This document shows, one piece after another, positions 36,084 through 44,649 of a DNA stretch of 51,933 nt. The DNA comes from Alphaproteobacteria bacterium (GTDB lineage Bacteria; Pseudomonadota; Alphaproteobacteria; UBA2966; CAIVPW01): positions 1 through 51,933 of the forward strand of contig CANKGV010000003.1 in the NCBI GenBank assembly GCA_947481575.1, read 5' to 3'. The translations under genes were made by a program, and so were the position numbers. The notes beneath the pieces are model-generated. The model was not told where the DNA came from and did not search any database. It worked only from the letters and a program-made list of their open reading frames with translations. Position 1 is the stretch's first letter; every line of letters begins with the position of its first letter.

Positions 36084-36995
36084 ATGCAGCTTCCTTCCGA
36101 TCCGGCGCACCCCGTGCGCCGGATCGCTCGTTCCAAGGTCAACCTGTTCCTCCACGTGACCGGGCGCCGTGGCGACGGCTACCACTTGCTGCACAGCCTG
36201 GCCGTATTTCCCGACATCGCCGACGGGGTTGAGGTGCGCGCGCAAGCCAGCAGCATTGCGGTCGCCATGCGCGGACCGTTTGCCGCCGAACTGAGCGACG
36301 TCGCGGCCCCCGACAATTTAGTGGCACGGGCGGCGCGGGCGCTGGCGGCGACGGCCGGCGTGCACGCGGGCGCCAGCATCACCATCGACAAGCACTTGCC
36401 GGTGGCGGCGGGGATCGGCGGGGGGTCGGCTGACGCGGCGGCAACCTTGTGGGCGCTTACGGAGTTGTGGGGACTGACGCAAACCGAGGCGGAACTGCAA
36501 GCGATCGGACTTGGTATCGGTGCGGACTTGCCGGTGTGCGTCGCATCGCGGTCTTCAATCATGACGGGCGTCGGCGAGGGCGTGAGCCCGGCGCCGGCGC
36601 TGCCACGGCTGCCACTGGTACTGGTGCGGCCGGCGGCGCGCCTGGCGACGGTGGCGGTGTTTCAGGAGCGGGCGCGGATGAACGCACCATTCCGCGCGGC
36701 GGCCGAACTGCCGGCGCGGCTGCGGGACGTGGCGGAGGTTGCGGCGTTTCTGCGCGGCACCCACAACGACCTGGAACCGGCGGCGCGGACGCTGGCGCCG
36801 GCGATCGGGGCTGCGGTTGCGGCGATTGCCGCGACCGGGGCGCTGCTGGCGCGCATGTCGGGCAGCGGCCCAACGTGCTTTGGGCTGTATGAGTCCGACG
36901 ACCGCGCGGCACAAGCGGCGCGGACCATCGCGGCCGCGCACGCCGAGTGGTGGGTGTGCGCGACGGCGGTGGCGGCATCGGGAGCAATGACATGA
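36084..36995 (+). CDS. ispE: 4-diphosphocytidyl-2-C-methyl-D-erythritol kinase
   Basis: This 303-residue GHMP kinase belongs to the non-mevalonate isoprenoid pathway. The substrate-binding N-terminus is ARSKVNLFLHVTGRRGDGYH, the ATP-binding motif is PVAAGIGGGSADAAATL, and the C-terminal motif is ARMSGSGPTCFGLY. Length is normal. Its stop overlaps the next start in ATGACATGA, suggesting coupled translation with the hydrolase lipoprotein. Confidence 0.95.
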   Translation: MQLPSDPAHPVRRIARSKVNLFLHVTGRRGDGYHLLHSLAVFPDIADGVEVRAQASSIAVAMRGPFAAELSDVAAPDNLVARAARALAATAGVHAGASITIDKHLPVAAGIGGGSADAAATLWALTELWGLTQTEAELQAIGLGIGADLPVCVASRSSIMTGVGEGVSPAPALPRLPLVLVRPAARLATVAVFQERARMNAPFRAAAELPARLRDVAEVAAFLRGTHNDLEPAARTLAPAIGAAVAAIAATGALLARMSGSGPTCFGLYESDDRAAQAARTIAAAHAEWWVCATAVAASGAMT

Positions 36996-37786
36996 GCGCG
37001 TGGCGGATATTCGTTGCCGCGGCGGCGGCGGCCGTTCTGGCGGCGTGCGCGACGGGGGCCGATACGCCTGACATTGCCCGCACGTGGCAGCAGGCGCAGG
37101 TGGCGCTGCCCGCGCTGGGCGCGCCGGAGGCCCTGCGCACCACCATGGGCTCCACCGAGATGTTCGCGCGGGTGGCGCGGCTCAGCGGGGCGCGCCTGCC
37201 GGTGGTGGTGTACCTGCATGGCTGCACCGGCGTCGGCAATGCGGAGTTTCTGAAGCAACTCGCGGACGCCGGTTTCGCCGTGGTGGCGCCCGACAGTTTT
37301 GCGCGGCGCTACCGGCCGCTGCAGTGCGATCCGGCGACGCTGACCGGCGGCCGCAACTTGTTCGTGTTCGACTTCCGCATGGAGGAAGTCTCGTATGCCG
37401 TGCAGCAACTGTGGTCGTTGCCGTGGGTGGACCGCAACCGGCTGTTCCTGGTGGGATCGTCGGAGGGCGCGGTGGCGGCGGCGCTGTATCGCGGCGACGA
37501 GTTCCGGGCGCGGGTGATTACCCAATGGACGTGTTCCGGCGCACCCCACGTGGCGGGGCTGGCGGCACCGATGGATGAACCGGTGCTGGCAGTCGTGGCG
37601 GCGGACGATCCGTGGTACGCAGCGGCGCGCGCGGCGGGGGCGACCGCGGACTGCGGGCCGTTCCTAGTGGGACGGGCGGATTCGCGGTCGTACGTGGTGC
37701 GGGGCGGGCCGGCCCACGACGTGTACAGCAGCCCCGCGGCGACGGCGCTGATCTTGGATTTCCTTCGCCGGCAGGCGACGCGGTAG
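36992..37786 (+). CDS. alpha/beta-hydrolase lipoprotein (dienelactone hydrolase-like)
   Basis: This protein of 264 residues has a lipoprotein signal with the lipobox LAAC (FVAAAAAAVLAACATG). The hydrolase fold shows LPVVVYLHGCTGVG (oxyanion region), the nucleophile elbow GSSEG in FLVGSSEGAVAAALY, and an acidic residue in ADDPWY with a late His in GPAHDVYSS. The substrate is unknown. It follows ispE with a 4-nt overlap. Confidence 0.78.
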   Translation: MSAWRIFVAAAAAAVLAACATGADTPDIARTWQQAQVALPALGAPEALRTTMGSTEMFARVARLSGARLPVVVYLHGCTGVGNAEFLKQLADAGFAVVAPDSFARRYRPLQCDPATLTGGRNLFVFDFRMEEVSYAVQQLWSLPWVDRNRLFLVGSSEGAVAAALYRGDEFRARVITQWTCSGAPHVAGLAAPMDEPVLAVVAADDPWYAAARAAGATADCGPFLVGRADSRSYVVRGGPAHDVYSSPAATALILDFLRRQATR

Positions 37787-37797
37787 AACTGCCGATC

Positions 37798-38556
37798 ATG
37801 GTGACGACCAGCGATATCGTTCCGGCAGGCACCGAGTTCCCGAAATGGGAAACGGCCGTGCGCGCGGCGCGCCAGGCCAAGGTGCTGGGCGCGGCGGACG
37901 TGGACCCGGGGCGCTACGGCGGCACGGCAGATCCGTCGATCCTGGCGACCGACTGCATTCTTGGGCTGCGCCGCGCCAAGTTCCGGCTGGACCGGGTGGT
38001 GCATCTGGAACACGTGATCCGGCAACTCGGTCCGGTGGCGATCGATGAGGCGCTGTCGGTTTCGGGCAAGGTCGCGGAAGTAGCGCCGTCCCGCGCCGGG
38101 GAGCGCTCGCGCATCGTGTTCGAGTTCCGGCGTAGCAACGGGACCATCGCGGTGTCTGCCGAAGCGGTCGTGCTCAACGCCGAGCCATCGGCGCTCAAGG
38201 CCGGGTCCGCCGAGGGCGATCCGCGCGCCGGCTACCGGTTGATTGGGCGCAAATTGCTGACTCCGCCCAAGGCGCAGACGTACACCGAGGAACTGGCCAA
38301 CCGGATTCACTTCGACCCCGCCTATGCCGTGCGTTTTGGGTTACGCGCGCCGACCGCTCCGGGGCTGATGGAATTGACGTGGCTGGTCGAAGCGCTGGCG
38401 GCGAAGGGGCTGCCGAAGGCGTTCGAGATTCGCGCCAAGTTTGTGGCGCCGCTGTTCTGGGACGACGGCGTCGATATTTTGGCGGCGAACGGGACCATGC
38501 GGTGCGTGAATTCCGCGGGGGTCCTGACCTGCGAGGCGCAGGTTCAAACGCAATGA
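37798..38556 (+). CDS. MaoC-like (hotdog-fold) protein
   Basis: This 252-residue protein appears to be a double hotdog. The C-terminal half resembles the MaoC hydratase segment NRIHFDPAYAVRFGLRAPTAPGLMELTWLVEAL, with the His retained. The usual preceding catalytic Asp/Asn is not obvious (ELANRIHF). The N-terminal half is diverged. MaoC proteins hydrate enoyl-CoA; activity here is uncertain. Its stop overlaps the sua5 start by 4 nt. Confidence 0.65.
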   Translation: MVTTSDIVPAGTEFPKWETAVRAARQAKVLGAADVDPGRYGGTADPSILATDCILGLRRAKFRLDRVVHLEHVIRQLGPVAIDEALSVSGKVAEVAPSRAGERSRIVFEFRRSNGTIAVSAEAVVLNAEPSALKAGSAEGDPRAGYRLIGRKLLTPPKAQTYTEELANRIHFDPAYAVRFGLRAPTAPGLMELTWLVEALAAKGLPKAFEIRAKFVAPLFWDDGVDILAANGTMRCVNSAGVLTCEAQVQTQ

Positions 38557-39521
38557 CCATGCGGGGCCGGATCGCGCCGGCCGTCACGGCGATCGGGGAG
38601 GCCGCCGGCCTGCTGCGCGCCGGCGACTTGGTGGCGTTCCCGACCGAGACGGTCTACGGCCTAGGCGCCGATGCTACGCGCGATACGGCGGTGGCGAAGA
38701 TCTTCGCCGCCAAGGGACGGCCCCAACGCAATCCGCTGATCGTGCACGTGGCCGACGCCGATGCTGCGGCGGCGCTGGCGCACATGCCGCCCGCTGCCGA
38801 GAAACTGGCGCAGGCGTTTTGGCCGGGGGCGCTGACGATCGTGTTGCGGCGGCGCGCCGGTTGCCCGGTGTCGGCGATGGCGACCGCCGGGCTGGACACG
38901 GTGGCGATCCGCATTCCCGACCATAGCGTTGCGCTGGCGCTGTTGCGCGCGGTCGCGCTTCCCATCGCGGCACCGAGCGCCAATCCATCCGGCAAGGTGA
39001 GCCCGACCACGGCCCAGCACGTGGCGGACGGGCTGGGCGAGCGCGTTGCGCTGATCTTGGACGGCGGGCCATGCCGGGTCGGCATCGAATCCACGGTGGT
39101 GGCGGTCGAGCCCCATCCGGTGCTGCTGCGGCCGGGCACGATCGGGCGCGAGGCGCTGGAGGCGGTGCTGGGGGCGCCGGTGGCGGTGCCCGCCGGTGGG
39201 CATGACGGGCCGCTGCTGGCGCCGGGGCAGATGGAGAGCCACTACGCGCCGCGCGCGGCGTTGCGGCTGAACGCGGTGGCGGCCGGGGCGGCGGATGGCG
39301 TGCTGACGTTCGGAGCGATTGCCCTCACGGGCGGCGCGATGCGGCGCAACCTCAGCGAACGCGGCGACCTGCGCGAGGCCGCGGCGAACCTATATGCGGC
39401 GTTGCGCGAGCTGGATGCGGCCGGGGTGGCCGTGATCGCCGTGGCGCCGATTCCGGACACCGGCATCGGCCGGGCGATCAACGACCGTCTGCGGCGCGCG
39501 GCGGCGCCGCGCGGGGCCTAG
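38553..39521 (+). CDS. L-threonylcarbamoyladenylate synthase (Sua5 type)
   Basis: This 322-residue enzyme makes the activated threonylcarbamoyl-AMP for tRNA t6A. The YrdC domain shows VAFPTETVYGLGADAT, KGRPQRNPLIVHVAD, TVAIRIPDH and APSANPSGKVSPTTAQHV. The Sua5 C-terminal domain follows (PGQMESHYAPRA, then EAAANLYAALRELD). It ends tail-to-tail with the lipoprotein gene on the other strand, sharing the palindrome CCTAGG. Confidence 0.93.
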   Translation: MTMRGRIAPAVTAIGEAAGLLRAGDLVAFPTETVYGLGADATRDTAVAKIFAAKGRPQRNPLIVHVADADAAAALAHMPPAAEKLAQAFWPGALTIVLRRRAGCPVSAMATAGLDTVAIRIPDHSVALALLRAVALPIAAPSANPSGKVSPTTAQHVADGLGERVALILDGGPCRVGIESTVVAVEPHPVLLRPGTIGREALEAVLGAPVAVPAGGHDGPLLAPGQMESHYAPRAALRLNAVAAGAADGVLTFGAIALTGGAMRRNLSERGDLREAAANLYAALRELDAAGVAVIAVAPIPDTGIGRAINDRLRRAAAPRGA

Positions 39522-39892
39522 GGACCGAGGCGGTTCACCGCCAGCACTGCGACTTCGCCCGCCGTGGCGAACCGGGCGTCATCGTCGGCGCTGAGGGTGC
39601 CGGCGACCAAGACCATGGTGCCGAGCGCCAGGCCGCCCAGGCGGGGCGAGGACAAATCGCGTTCCCGCAGGCGGTAGGTGCGGCCGCTGGAATCCTGCAA
39701 CGCCAAAGCGCATACGCCGAGTTGGGGCGTGGCGGTTTCGCGCAACGGCGCGCACACCAGCGGCCCGGTGAGGCTGATGGCGCGGACCGGCGGCGACGCA
39801 TCGAGGGCGAGGCCGGGGTTCGCTTTGGCCAGGGCGCAGCCCGCGAGCGCGGCGGCGGCCAAGCCGATCGCGAGAAGTACCGGCACGCGCAT
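39518..39892 (-). CDS. small lipoprotein, function unknown
   Basis: This protein of 124 residues starts MRVPVLLAIGLAAAALAGC, with the lipobox LAGC for lipid attachment. The mature part has several beta-prone stretches (AISLTGPLVCAPLRETA, GTMVLVAGTL). The ATG at 39892 gives the proper signal, rather than 39955 upstream. I recognise no family. It is convergent with sua5 and divergent from the FAD dehydrogenase. Confidence 0.65.
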   Translation of the reverse strand: MRVPVLLAIGLAAAALAGCALAKANPGLALDASPPVRAISLTGPLVCAPLRETATPQLGVCALALQDSSGRTYRLRERDLSSPRLGGLALGTMVLVAGTLSADDDARFATAGEVAVLAVNRLGP

Positions 39893-39942
39893 GCGCTGAG
39901 GCCTTTGTGGTTGGCGGACTGATCGGTAAGTTGGATCGGGCG

Positions 39943-41364
39943 ATGCCAACGTCAACCATTGCCGCGCGTGTGATCGACCACATCAAGGCCGCCGTCGGCC
40001 CCGATGGGTGGTCCGACGACACGGTACGCAACGCGCCGATGCTCCAGGACCAGCGCCGCCTGTACCAGGGCGCAACGCCGCTGGTGGTGCGCCCGGCAAC
40101 GACTGCGGAAGTCGCTGCGGTGGTGCGGATTTGCGCCGCAGCCAAGGTGGGCATTGTGCCGCAGGGCGGCAACACCGGCCTGGTGGGCGGTGCGACGCCT
40201 TCCGCGGCCGGGGACCAGATTCTCGTCAGCCTGAGCCGCATGAACCGGATCCGCGAACTGGATGCGGCCAGCGGCACGATGACCGTCGAGGCCGGTTGCG
40301 TGCTCGCGCACCTGCAGGAAGCGGCCGACCGGGCGGACCGGTTGTTTCCGCTGAGCCTGGGGGCGGAAGGGAGTTGCCAGATCGGCGGTAACCTTGCGGC
40401 CAACGCGGGTGGGTTGCAGGTGCTGCACTACGGCACGGCGCGGGCGCTGACGCTGGGCATCGAGGCGGTGCTGCCGGACGGGCGGGTGTGGGATGGTCTG
40501 CGTGCGCTGCCCAAGGACAACACCGGCTACGACCTGAAGCAGCTGTTCATCGGCTCGGAGGGTACGCTTGGGATCATCACCGCGGCGGTGCTGCGCTTGT
40601 TTCCGAAGCCGCGCCAGACCGTGACGGCGATGGCGGCGGTGGCGACGCCCGAGGCGGCGCTGGCCGTGCAGGCGTTGTTGCGCGCCGCGAGCGGCGAGCG
40701 CATGACGGCGTGCGAGCTGATCTCGGAGCGCGCGCTCGGGTTCGCGGTGAAGCACGTGCCGGGCGTGCGCGATCCGTTCCGCACGCGATATCCGTGGGTG
40801 CTGCTGGTGGAATTCCACGGCGGCGCCGGCAGCGACCTGCGCGGGGCGGTGGAGGCGGGGCTGGCGGACGCGCTGAGCAGCGGCGCGGTGGCGGACGCCG
40901 CGCTGGCCGAGACCCAGGCCCAGGCCGATGCGTTCTGGCGCTTGCGCGAAAGCATCCCCGAAGCGCAGCGGCGCGAGGGCGGCAGCATCAAGCACGACAT
41001 TGCGGTGCCGCCGGCGCGCATGGGCGCGTTTCTGCGCGCGGCCGATCCTGCGGTGGCGGCGGCGCTGCCGGGAGTGCGCGTGTGCGCGTTCGGGCACCTC
41101 GGCGACGGCAACCTGCACTACAACCTGTCGCAGCCGGAAGGCGCGGACTCCGCGGCGTTTCTCGCCGAGTGGGGGCGCATGAGCCGGATCGTCCACGACG
41201 TGGCGGCGGCCCACGGCGGCAGCATCAGCGCCGAGCACGGCATCGGCCAACTGAAACGTGCGGAGCTGCCGCGCTACAAGGCGGCAGTGGAGATGGATCT
41301 GATGCGGGCGGTGAAGCACGCGTTCGATCCGGACGGGATCATGAACCCGGGGAAGTTGCTTTAG
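39943..41364 (+). CDS. FAD-binding 2-hydroxyacid dehydrogenase (GlcD/DLD-like)
   Basis: This enzyme of 473 residues has an FAD-PCMH domain (PQGGNTGLVGGATPSAAG, then GGNLAANAGGLQVLHYG and GSEGTLGIITAAVLRLFPKP) and the C-terminal oxidase domain with GHLGDGNLHYN and SAEHGIGQLKR. It probably oxidises D-lactate, D-2-hydroxyglutarate or glycolate; these cannot be told apart here. The flanking genes do not indicate the substrate. Confidence 0.88.
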   Translation: MPTSTIAARVIDHIKAAVGPDGWSDDTVRNAPMLQDQRRLYQGATPLVVRPATTAEVAAVVRICAAAKVGIVPQGGNTGLVGGATPSAAGDQILVSLSRMNRIRELDAASGTMTVEAGCVLAHLQEAADRADRLFPLSLGAEGSCQIGGNLAANAGGLQVLHYGTARALTLGIEAVLPDGRVWDGLRALPKDNTGYDLKQLFIGSEGTLGIITAAVLRLFPKPRQTVTAMAAVATPEAALAVQALLRAASGERMTACELISERALGFAVKHVPGVRDPFRTRYPWVLLVEFHGGAGSDLRGAVEAGLADALSSGAVADAALAETQAQADAFWRLRESIPEAQRREGGSIKHDIAVPPARMGAFLRAADPAVAAALPGVRVCAFGHLGDGNLHYNLSQPEGADSAAFLAEWGRMSRIVHDVAAAHGGSISAEHGIGQLKRAELPRYKAAVEMDLMRAVKHAFDPDGIMNPGKLL

Positions 41365-41423
41365 GGCGCGGGGCGGACCAACAACGGGCGGCGCATTCAC
41401 GACTGAACTGCAACAAGGCGTGG

Positions 41424-41446
41424 ATGGCCGGAACAAGTCCGGCCAT
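41424..41446. repeat. REP-like palindrome, copy 2
   Basis: This is identical to 16506-16528 over the 23-bp palindrome, and the identity continues into flanking AGGCGTGG and GACG. It lies in the 167-bp gap between the FAD dehydrogenase and the cyclase. Confidence 0.78.
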
Positions 41447-41497
41447 GACGTCTAACGAATGTTCGTCGTCGCGAGGACGGACCAACAACGGCGGCAG

Positions 41498-41516
41498 AAC
41501 AAGTCCGGCCATGACG
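41498..41516. repeat. REP-like element, truncated copy 3
   Basis: Only the right half (AACAAGTCCGGCCATGACG) is present, preceded by CGGACCAACAACGGCGGCAG. A close match to that leader also occurs at 41377-41396, just before copy 2. The two units look like an incomplete tandem duplication. Confidence 0.65.
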
Positions 41517-41531
41517 TTGGAGAGGCCGGGG

Positions 41532-42737
41532 CTACGTGCCGGTGACGCTGTGCAGCGTGGCGGGTTCGGAGATGCCCTTGAGTTCGAACGTGCCCTTGTT
41601 GTCGAACTTCACGGGACGGCCGGAGCACAGTTCGCGGACGATGGTCGAGACCATCACGCCGTCGGTCGGGGCCTTGTCGCAGATGCGCGCGGCCAGCTGA
41701 ACGGTGGTGCCGAACAGGTCGCCGCCTTCGGCGATCGGCTCGCCGGCATTGATGCCGACGCGCAGGTGCAGGGGGTTGGTGGGGTCTTGCGCGCGGTGGC
41801 CGGCCAACGCCTTTTGCAGGGCGATCCCGGCCTCTACGGCGTTCGGCACCGAGCCGAACGACGCCATGATGCCGTCGCCGGTGTGCTTAATTTCGGTGCC
41901 GCTATATTCGCGCAGGGCGTTGCGCACCACCGTGTTGTGCAGGTGAACGAGCTTTTGGGCGCCGGCGTCGCCTAAGGTTTGCGTGAGCTTGGTTGAGCCG
42001 ACGATGTCGGTGAACAGCACCGCGATCGGGCCCTTCTTCTTGGAGTCCTTGGGGCTGCGGAACTCTTCCAGCGCCGCGGTCATCGATGCGCCGATGTCTT
42101 TTTCGCCCCGCGTGAACTTGCCCATAGCATCGGCGCCGGCGCGGAACAGGGCGGCGTATTCCGGCACCATCAGGTACTCGTCGTACTTCTCGGCGAACTT
42201 CTGGGCGACATCGGGACCGGACCCGAGCACGGCCACGGACGTCTCCAAGACTTTGACGAAGTCCTGTTGGCCCAGGTTGTTGGCGCGGCCCAGGGCTTCG
42301 GACGCGCCGGCGAGGAACAGGTGGCAGCCGAACTTGGTGAGGCTGTCCAGCTTGAAGCCGTTCTTCATGACGCCGGCGAGGGAGCCTTCCAGGAACTTCA
42401 TGATCACCACCTTGGCCTGGCGCATGGTTTCGCCCGAGGCCTCGGGGGCTGCTTCGTCTTCCTCTTCCGGCGTGTCTTCGGGTTCCGGCGTGTCTTCGGG
42501 TTCCGGCTCCGGCTCGGGTTCCGGCTCCGGCGCCGGACGCGCCGTCTTGACCAGTTTGACCTGGGGCTTGGCGGTAGCTGCGATTGCGTTGGCTTGGGCC
42601 TTGGCCGCGCGCTGCTCTTCGGACATCAGCATGCTATCGCGCAGCAGGCGCAACTCCGTGCCCGACAAGAAGATCATGCCGAGAAAGCCCGCGCACACCG
42701 CGAAGCTAACAAAGAAGATGACGAGTGCCAGTGCCAT
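41532..42737 (-). CDS. membrane-anchored class III adenylate/guanylate cyclase
   Basis: This 401-residue protein has one N-terminal membrane helix (LALVIFFVSFAVCAGFLGMIFL), an acidic Pro-Glu linker around residues 68-100 and a helical domain of about 120 residues. The C-terminal catalytic domain has metal-binding Asp in VLFTDIVGSTKL and HTGDGIMASFG. Lys in EIKHTGDG and Asp in GGDLFGTTVQLAAR suggest ATP as substrate. The transition-state Asn is replaced by Gln, as in many bacterial relatives, while Arg is kept. It lies 45 bp after the gene at 42783 and is probably co-transcribed with it. Confidence 0.9.
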   Translation of the reverse strand: MALALVIFFVSFAVCAGFLGMIFLSGTELRLLRDSMLMSEEQRAAKAQANAIAATAKPQVKLVKTARPAPEPEPEPEPEPEDTPEPEDTPEEEDEAAPEASGETMRQAKVVIMKFLEGSLAGVMKNGFKLDSLTKFGCHLFLAGASEALGRANNLGQQDFVKVLETSVAVLGSGPDVAQKFAEKYDEYLMVPEYAALFRAGADAMGKFTRGEKDIGASMTAALEEFRSPKDSKKKGPIAVLFTDIVGSTKLTQTLGDAGAQKLVHLHNTVVRNALREYSGTEIKHTGDGIMASFGSVPNAVEAGIALQKALAGHRAQDPTNPLHLRVGINAGEPIAEGGDLFGTTVQLAARICDKAPTDGVMVSTIVRELCSGRPVKFDNKGTFELKGISEPATLHSVTGT

Positions 42738-42782
42738 GCTGCGACTTTAGGATCGGCGCCGGGCGCCGTGTTGCACCGGCAC

Positions 42783-43322
42783 CTAGAGGAAACGCACGTA
42801 GGCGAAGGTGGTGACCGACGCAAATGCGATGCTTACCCCGAAGATGATCAGGATCTTCATGATCACCATCGATGCCCGGAACCCGCCCGCGCCGGGGGCC
42901 TTGGCACCGGCAGTTGCGGCCTTGCGCCGGATCGCAGCGCGCATCTTGGCCGCGATGCCTTGCTCTGCCTCGCCGTCGCCGTCGTCATCGTCATCACTTC
43001 CATAGCTCGCGGGGCCCGACCGGAAACTCGGCAAGCCGTCGTCGTCATCATCGCCGCCGCCGCCCGGTAAGCGGTAGCCGCCGTCCGTGGGCTTCTTGCC
43101 GGGGTCCAGCCCCGGCGTGATGTAGACCGTTGTATCGCGGCTCGTGCCGGCGGTGGCGTTGTGGATCTCGCGTACGACGCGTACGGCCTCGACGCCGGGT
43201 TGGTGCTCCCGGTCCTTGGCGTCATCGATGGCGGTTTGCTTGTCGTTCTCGCCATAGCGTGAGTCGAGGACCCACTTGCCCTTCTGGCGGATGTAAACTT
43301 CGTAACTGGTGGCGTTGGCCAT
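42783..43322 (-). CDS. acidic protein with C-terminal membrane helix, function unknown
   Basis: This 179-residue protein has an N-terminal globular part (SYEVYIRQKGKWVLDSRYG, then AIDDAKDREHQPGVEAVRVV). A Gly/Asp-rich linker follows with two runs of five Asp (residues 90-117). The end is a basic segment with a membrane helix (IMKILIIFGVSIAFASVTTF). The layout mirrors the cyclase downstream: a membrane helix plus an acidic linker. I recognise no named family. A role as sensor or partner of the cyclase is inference from the pairing. Confidence 0.72.
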   Translation of the reverse strand: MANATSYEVYIRQKGKWVLDSRYGENDKQTAIDDAKDREHQPGVEAVRVVREIHNATAGTSRDTTVYITPGLDPGKKPTDGGYRLPGGGGDDDDDGLPSFRSGPASYGSDDDDDGDGEAEQGIAAKMRAAIRRKAATAGAKAPGAGGFRASMVIMKILIIFGVSIAFASVTTFAYVRFL

Positions 43323-43579
43323 GGCTCACGCTTCCGGGGATTGGGCCCTCCCGCGGCCGCAACGCCCCATTTGAACCGAATCTCCCTTGTCGCAGCTACA
43401 TTTGCAAGCTTGGAGGGCGGTCCGACTAGTTCCTTACGGTACGCTTACGGGCGCCCGATAAGGGGGCGGTTCTTGCCAGCGAAAGCCGGAACGGGTAGTG
43501 AATTCCCGCACGCGTTTGGGAGCTTGGGCCGCGGCCGTGCGGCCCCACGGAACGCGCAGATCTTAGAGGGAATTTGTCA

Positions 43580-44599
43580 ATGAAAACAGCGGACTTGGAG
43601 GCGATCGCCAACAAGATGGTGGCCAACGGTCGGGGTATTTTGGCCGCTGACGAAAGCAACAGCACGGCCAACAAGCGCCTCGCCACCGTCAAGGTTGAGG
43701 GCACCGAGGCCAATCGCCGCGCCTACCGCGAAATGCTGTTCTCGACCCCCCGCCTGGGCGAGTACATCTCAGGCGCCATCCTGTACGACGAGACCATTCG
43801 CCAGAGCAGCGCTGCCGGCGTGCCGTTCGTGAAGATGATGCAGGACCAGAACATCCTGCCGGGCATCAAGGTCGACGCGGGCACCAAGAAGCTGGCCGGT
43901 TCGCCGGACGAAACCGTCACCGAGGGCCTCGACGGGCTGGGTGAACGCCTCGCCGAGTACTACAAGCTCGGCGCCCGCTTCACCAAGTGGCGCGCCGTGA
44001 TCACCCCGGGCGCGGGCACGCCGACCGAATACGCGATGAACGTCAACGCCCACGCGCTGGCACGCTACGCCAAGCTGGCGCAGGACGCCGGTTTGGTGCC
44101 GATCGTCGAGCCGGAAGTGCTCATGGACGGCAAGCACACCATCGAGACCTGCCGCGACATCACCGAGACCATCCTGCTGAAGGTGTTCAACGAACTGATC
44201 GGCCAGCGCGTGCACCTCGAAGGCATGGTGCTGAAGCCCAACATGGTTATCTCGGCCCAGGATTGCCCGACGCAAGCGAGCGTCGAGCAGGTCGCCGAGT
44301 GGACCGTGAAGACGCTGAAGCGCCGTGTGCCGGCCGCCGTGCCGGGCATCGCGTTCCTGTCCGGTGGTCAGGACGAAGAGATTGCGACGAAGCATCTCAA
44401 CGTCATGAACAAGATGGGCCCGCTGCCGTGGAAGGTCAGCTTCTCGTACGGCCGCGCGCTGCAGCACACGTCGCTGGAGACCTGGGCTGGCAAGCCGGCC
44501 AACGTCGCTGCGGCGCAGCGCGTTTTGGCGCACCGCTCGAAGATGAATTGGGCGGCGGCGAGCGGCAAGTACACCGCCGAAATGGAAAAGGCCGCCTAG
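43580..44599 (+). CDS. fbaB: class I fructose-bisphosphate aldolase
   Basis: This 339-residue glycolytic enzyme has the N-terminal signature ADLEAIANKMVANGRGILAADES, and the Schiff-base lysine is Lys219 in EGMVLKPNMV. WRAVITPG, PIVEPEVLMDGKH and LSGGQDEEIA also match. The ATG at 43580 with AGAGGGA upstream is preferred to a TTG at 43574. The sequence is of the eukaryotic-like class I type. It is transcribed alone and ends at the hairpin 44623-44649. Confidence 0.95.
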   Translation: MKTADLEAIANKMVANGRGILAADESNSTANKRLATVKVEGTEANRRAYREMLFSTPRLGEYISGAILYDETIRQSSAAGVPFVKMMQDQNILPGIKVDAGTKKLAGSPDETVTEGLDGLGERLAEYYKLGARFTKWRAVITPGAGTPTEYAMNVNAHALARYAKLAQDAGLVPIVEPEVLMDGKHTIETCRDITETILLKVFNELIGQRVHLEGMVLKPNMVISAQDCPTQASVEQVAEWTVKTLKRRVPAAVPGIAFLSGGQDEEIATKHLNVMNKMGPLPWKVSFSYGRALQHTSLETWAGKPANVAAAQRVLAHRSKMNWAAASGKYTAEMEKAA

Positions 44600-44622
44600 C
44601 CTTTATCCAACGGTACGCTTCG

Positions 44623-44649
44623 GAACGGCGGCCCTAGGGGCCGCCGTTC
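44623..44649 (+). terminator. intrinsic terminator of the aldolase gene
   Basis: A perfect 12-bp stem (GAACGGCGGCCC with GGGCCGCCGTTC) with a 3-nt loop is followed by TTGTTTTCC. It overlaps the last codons and stop (44634-44636) of the convergent membrane protein gene, so it may stop transcription from both sides, more strongly for the aldolase. Confidence 0.8.
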
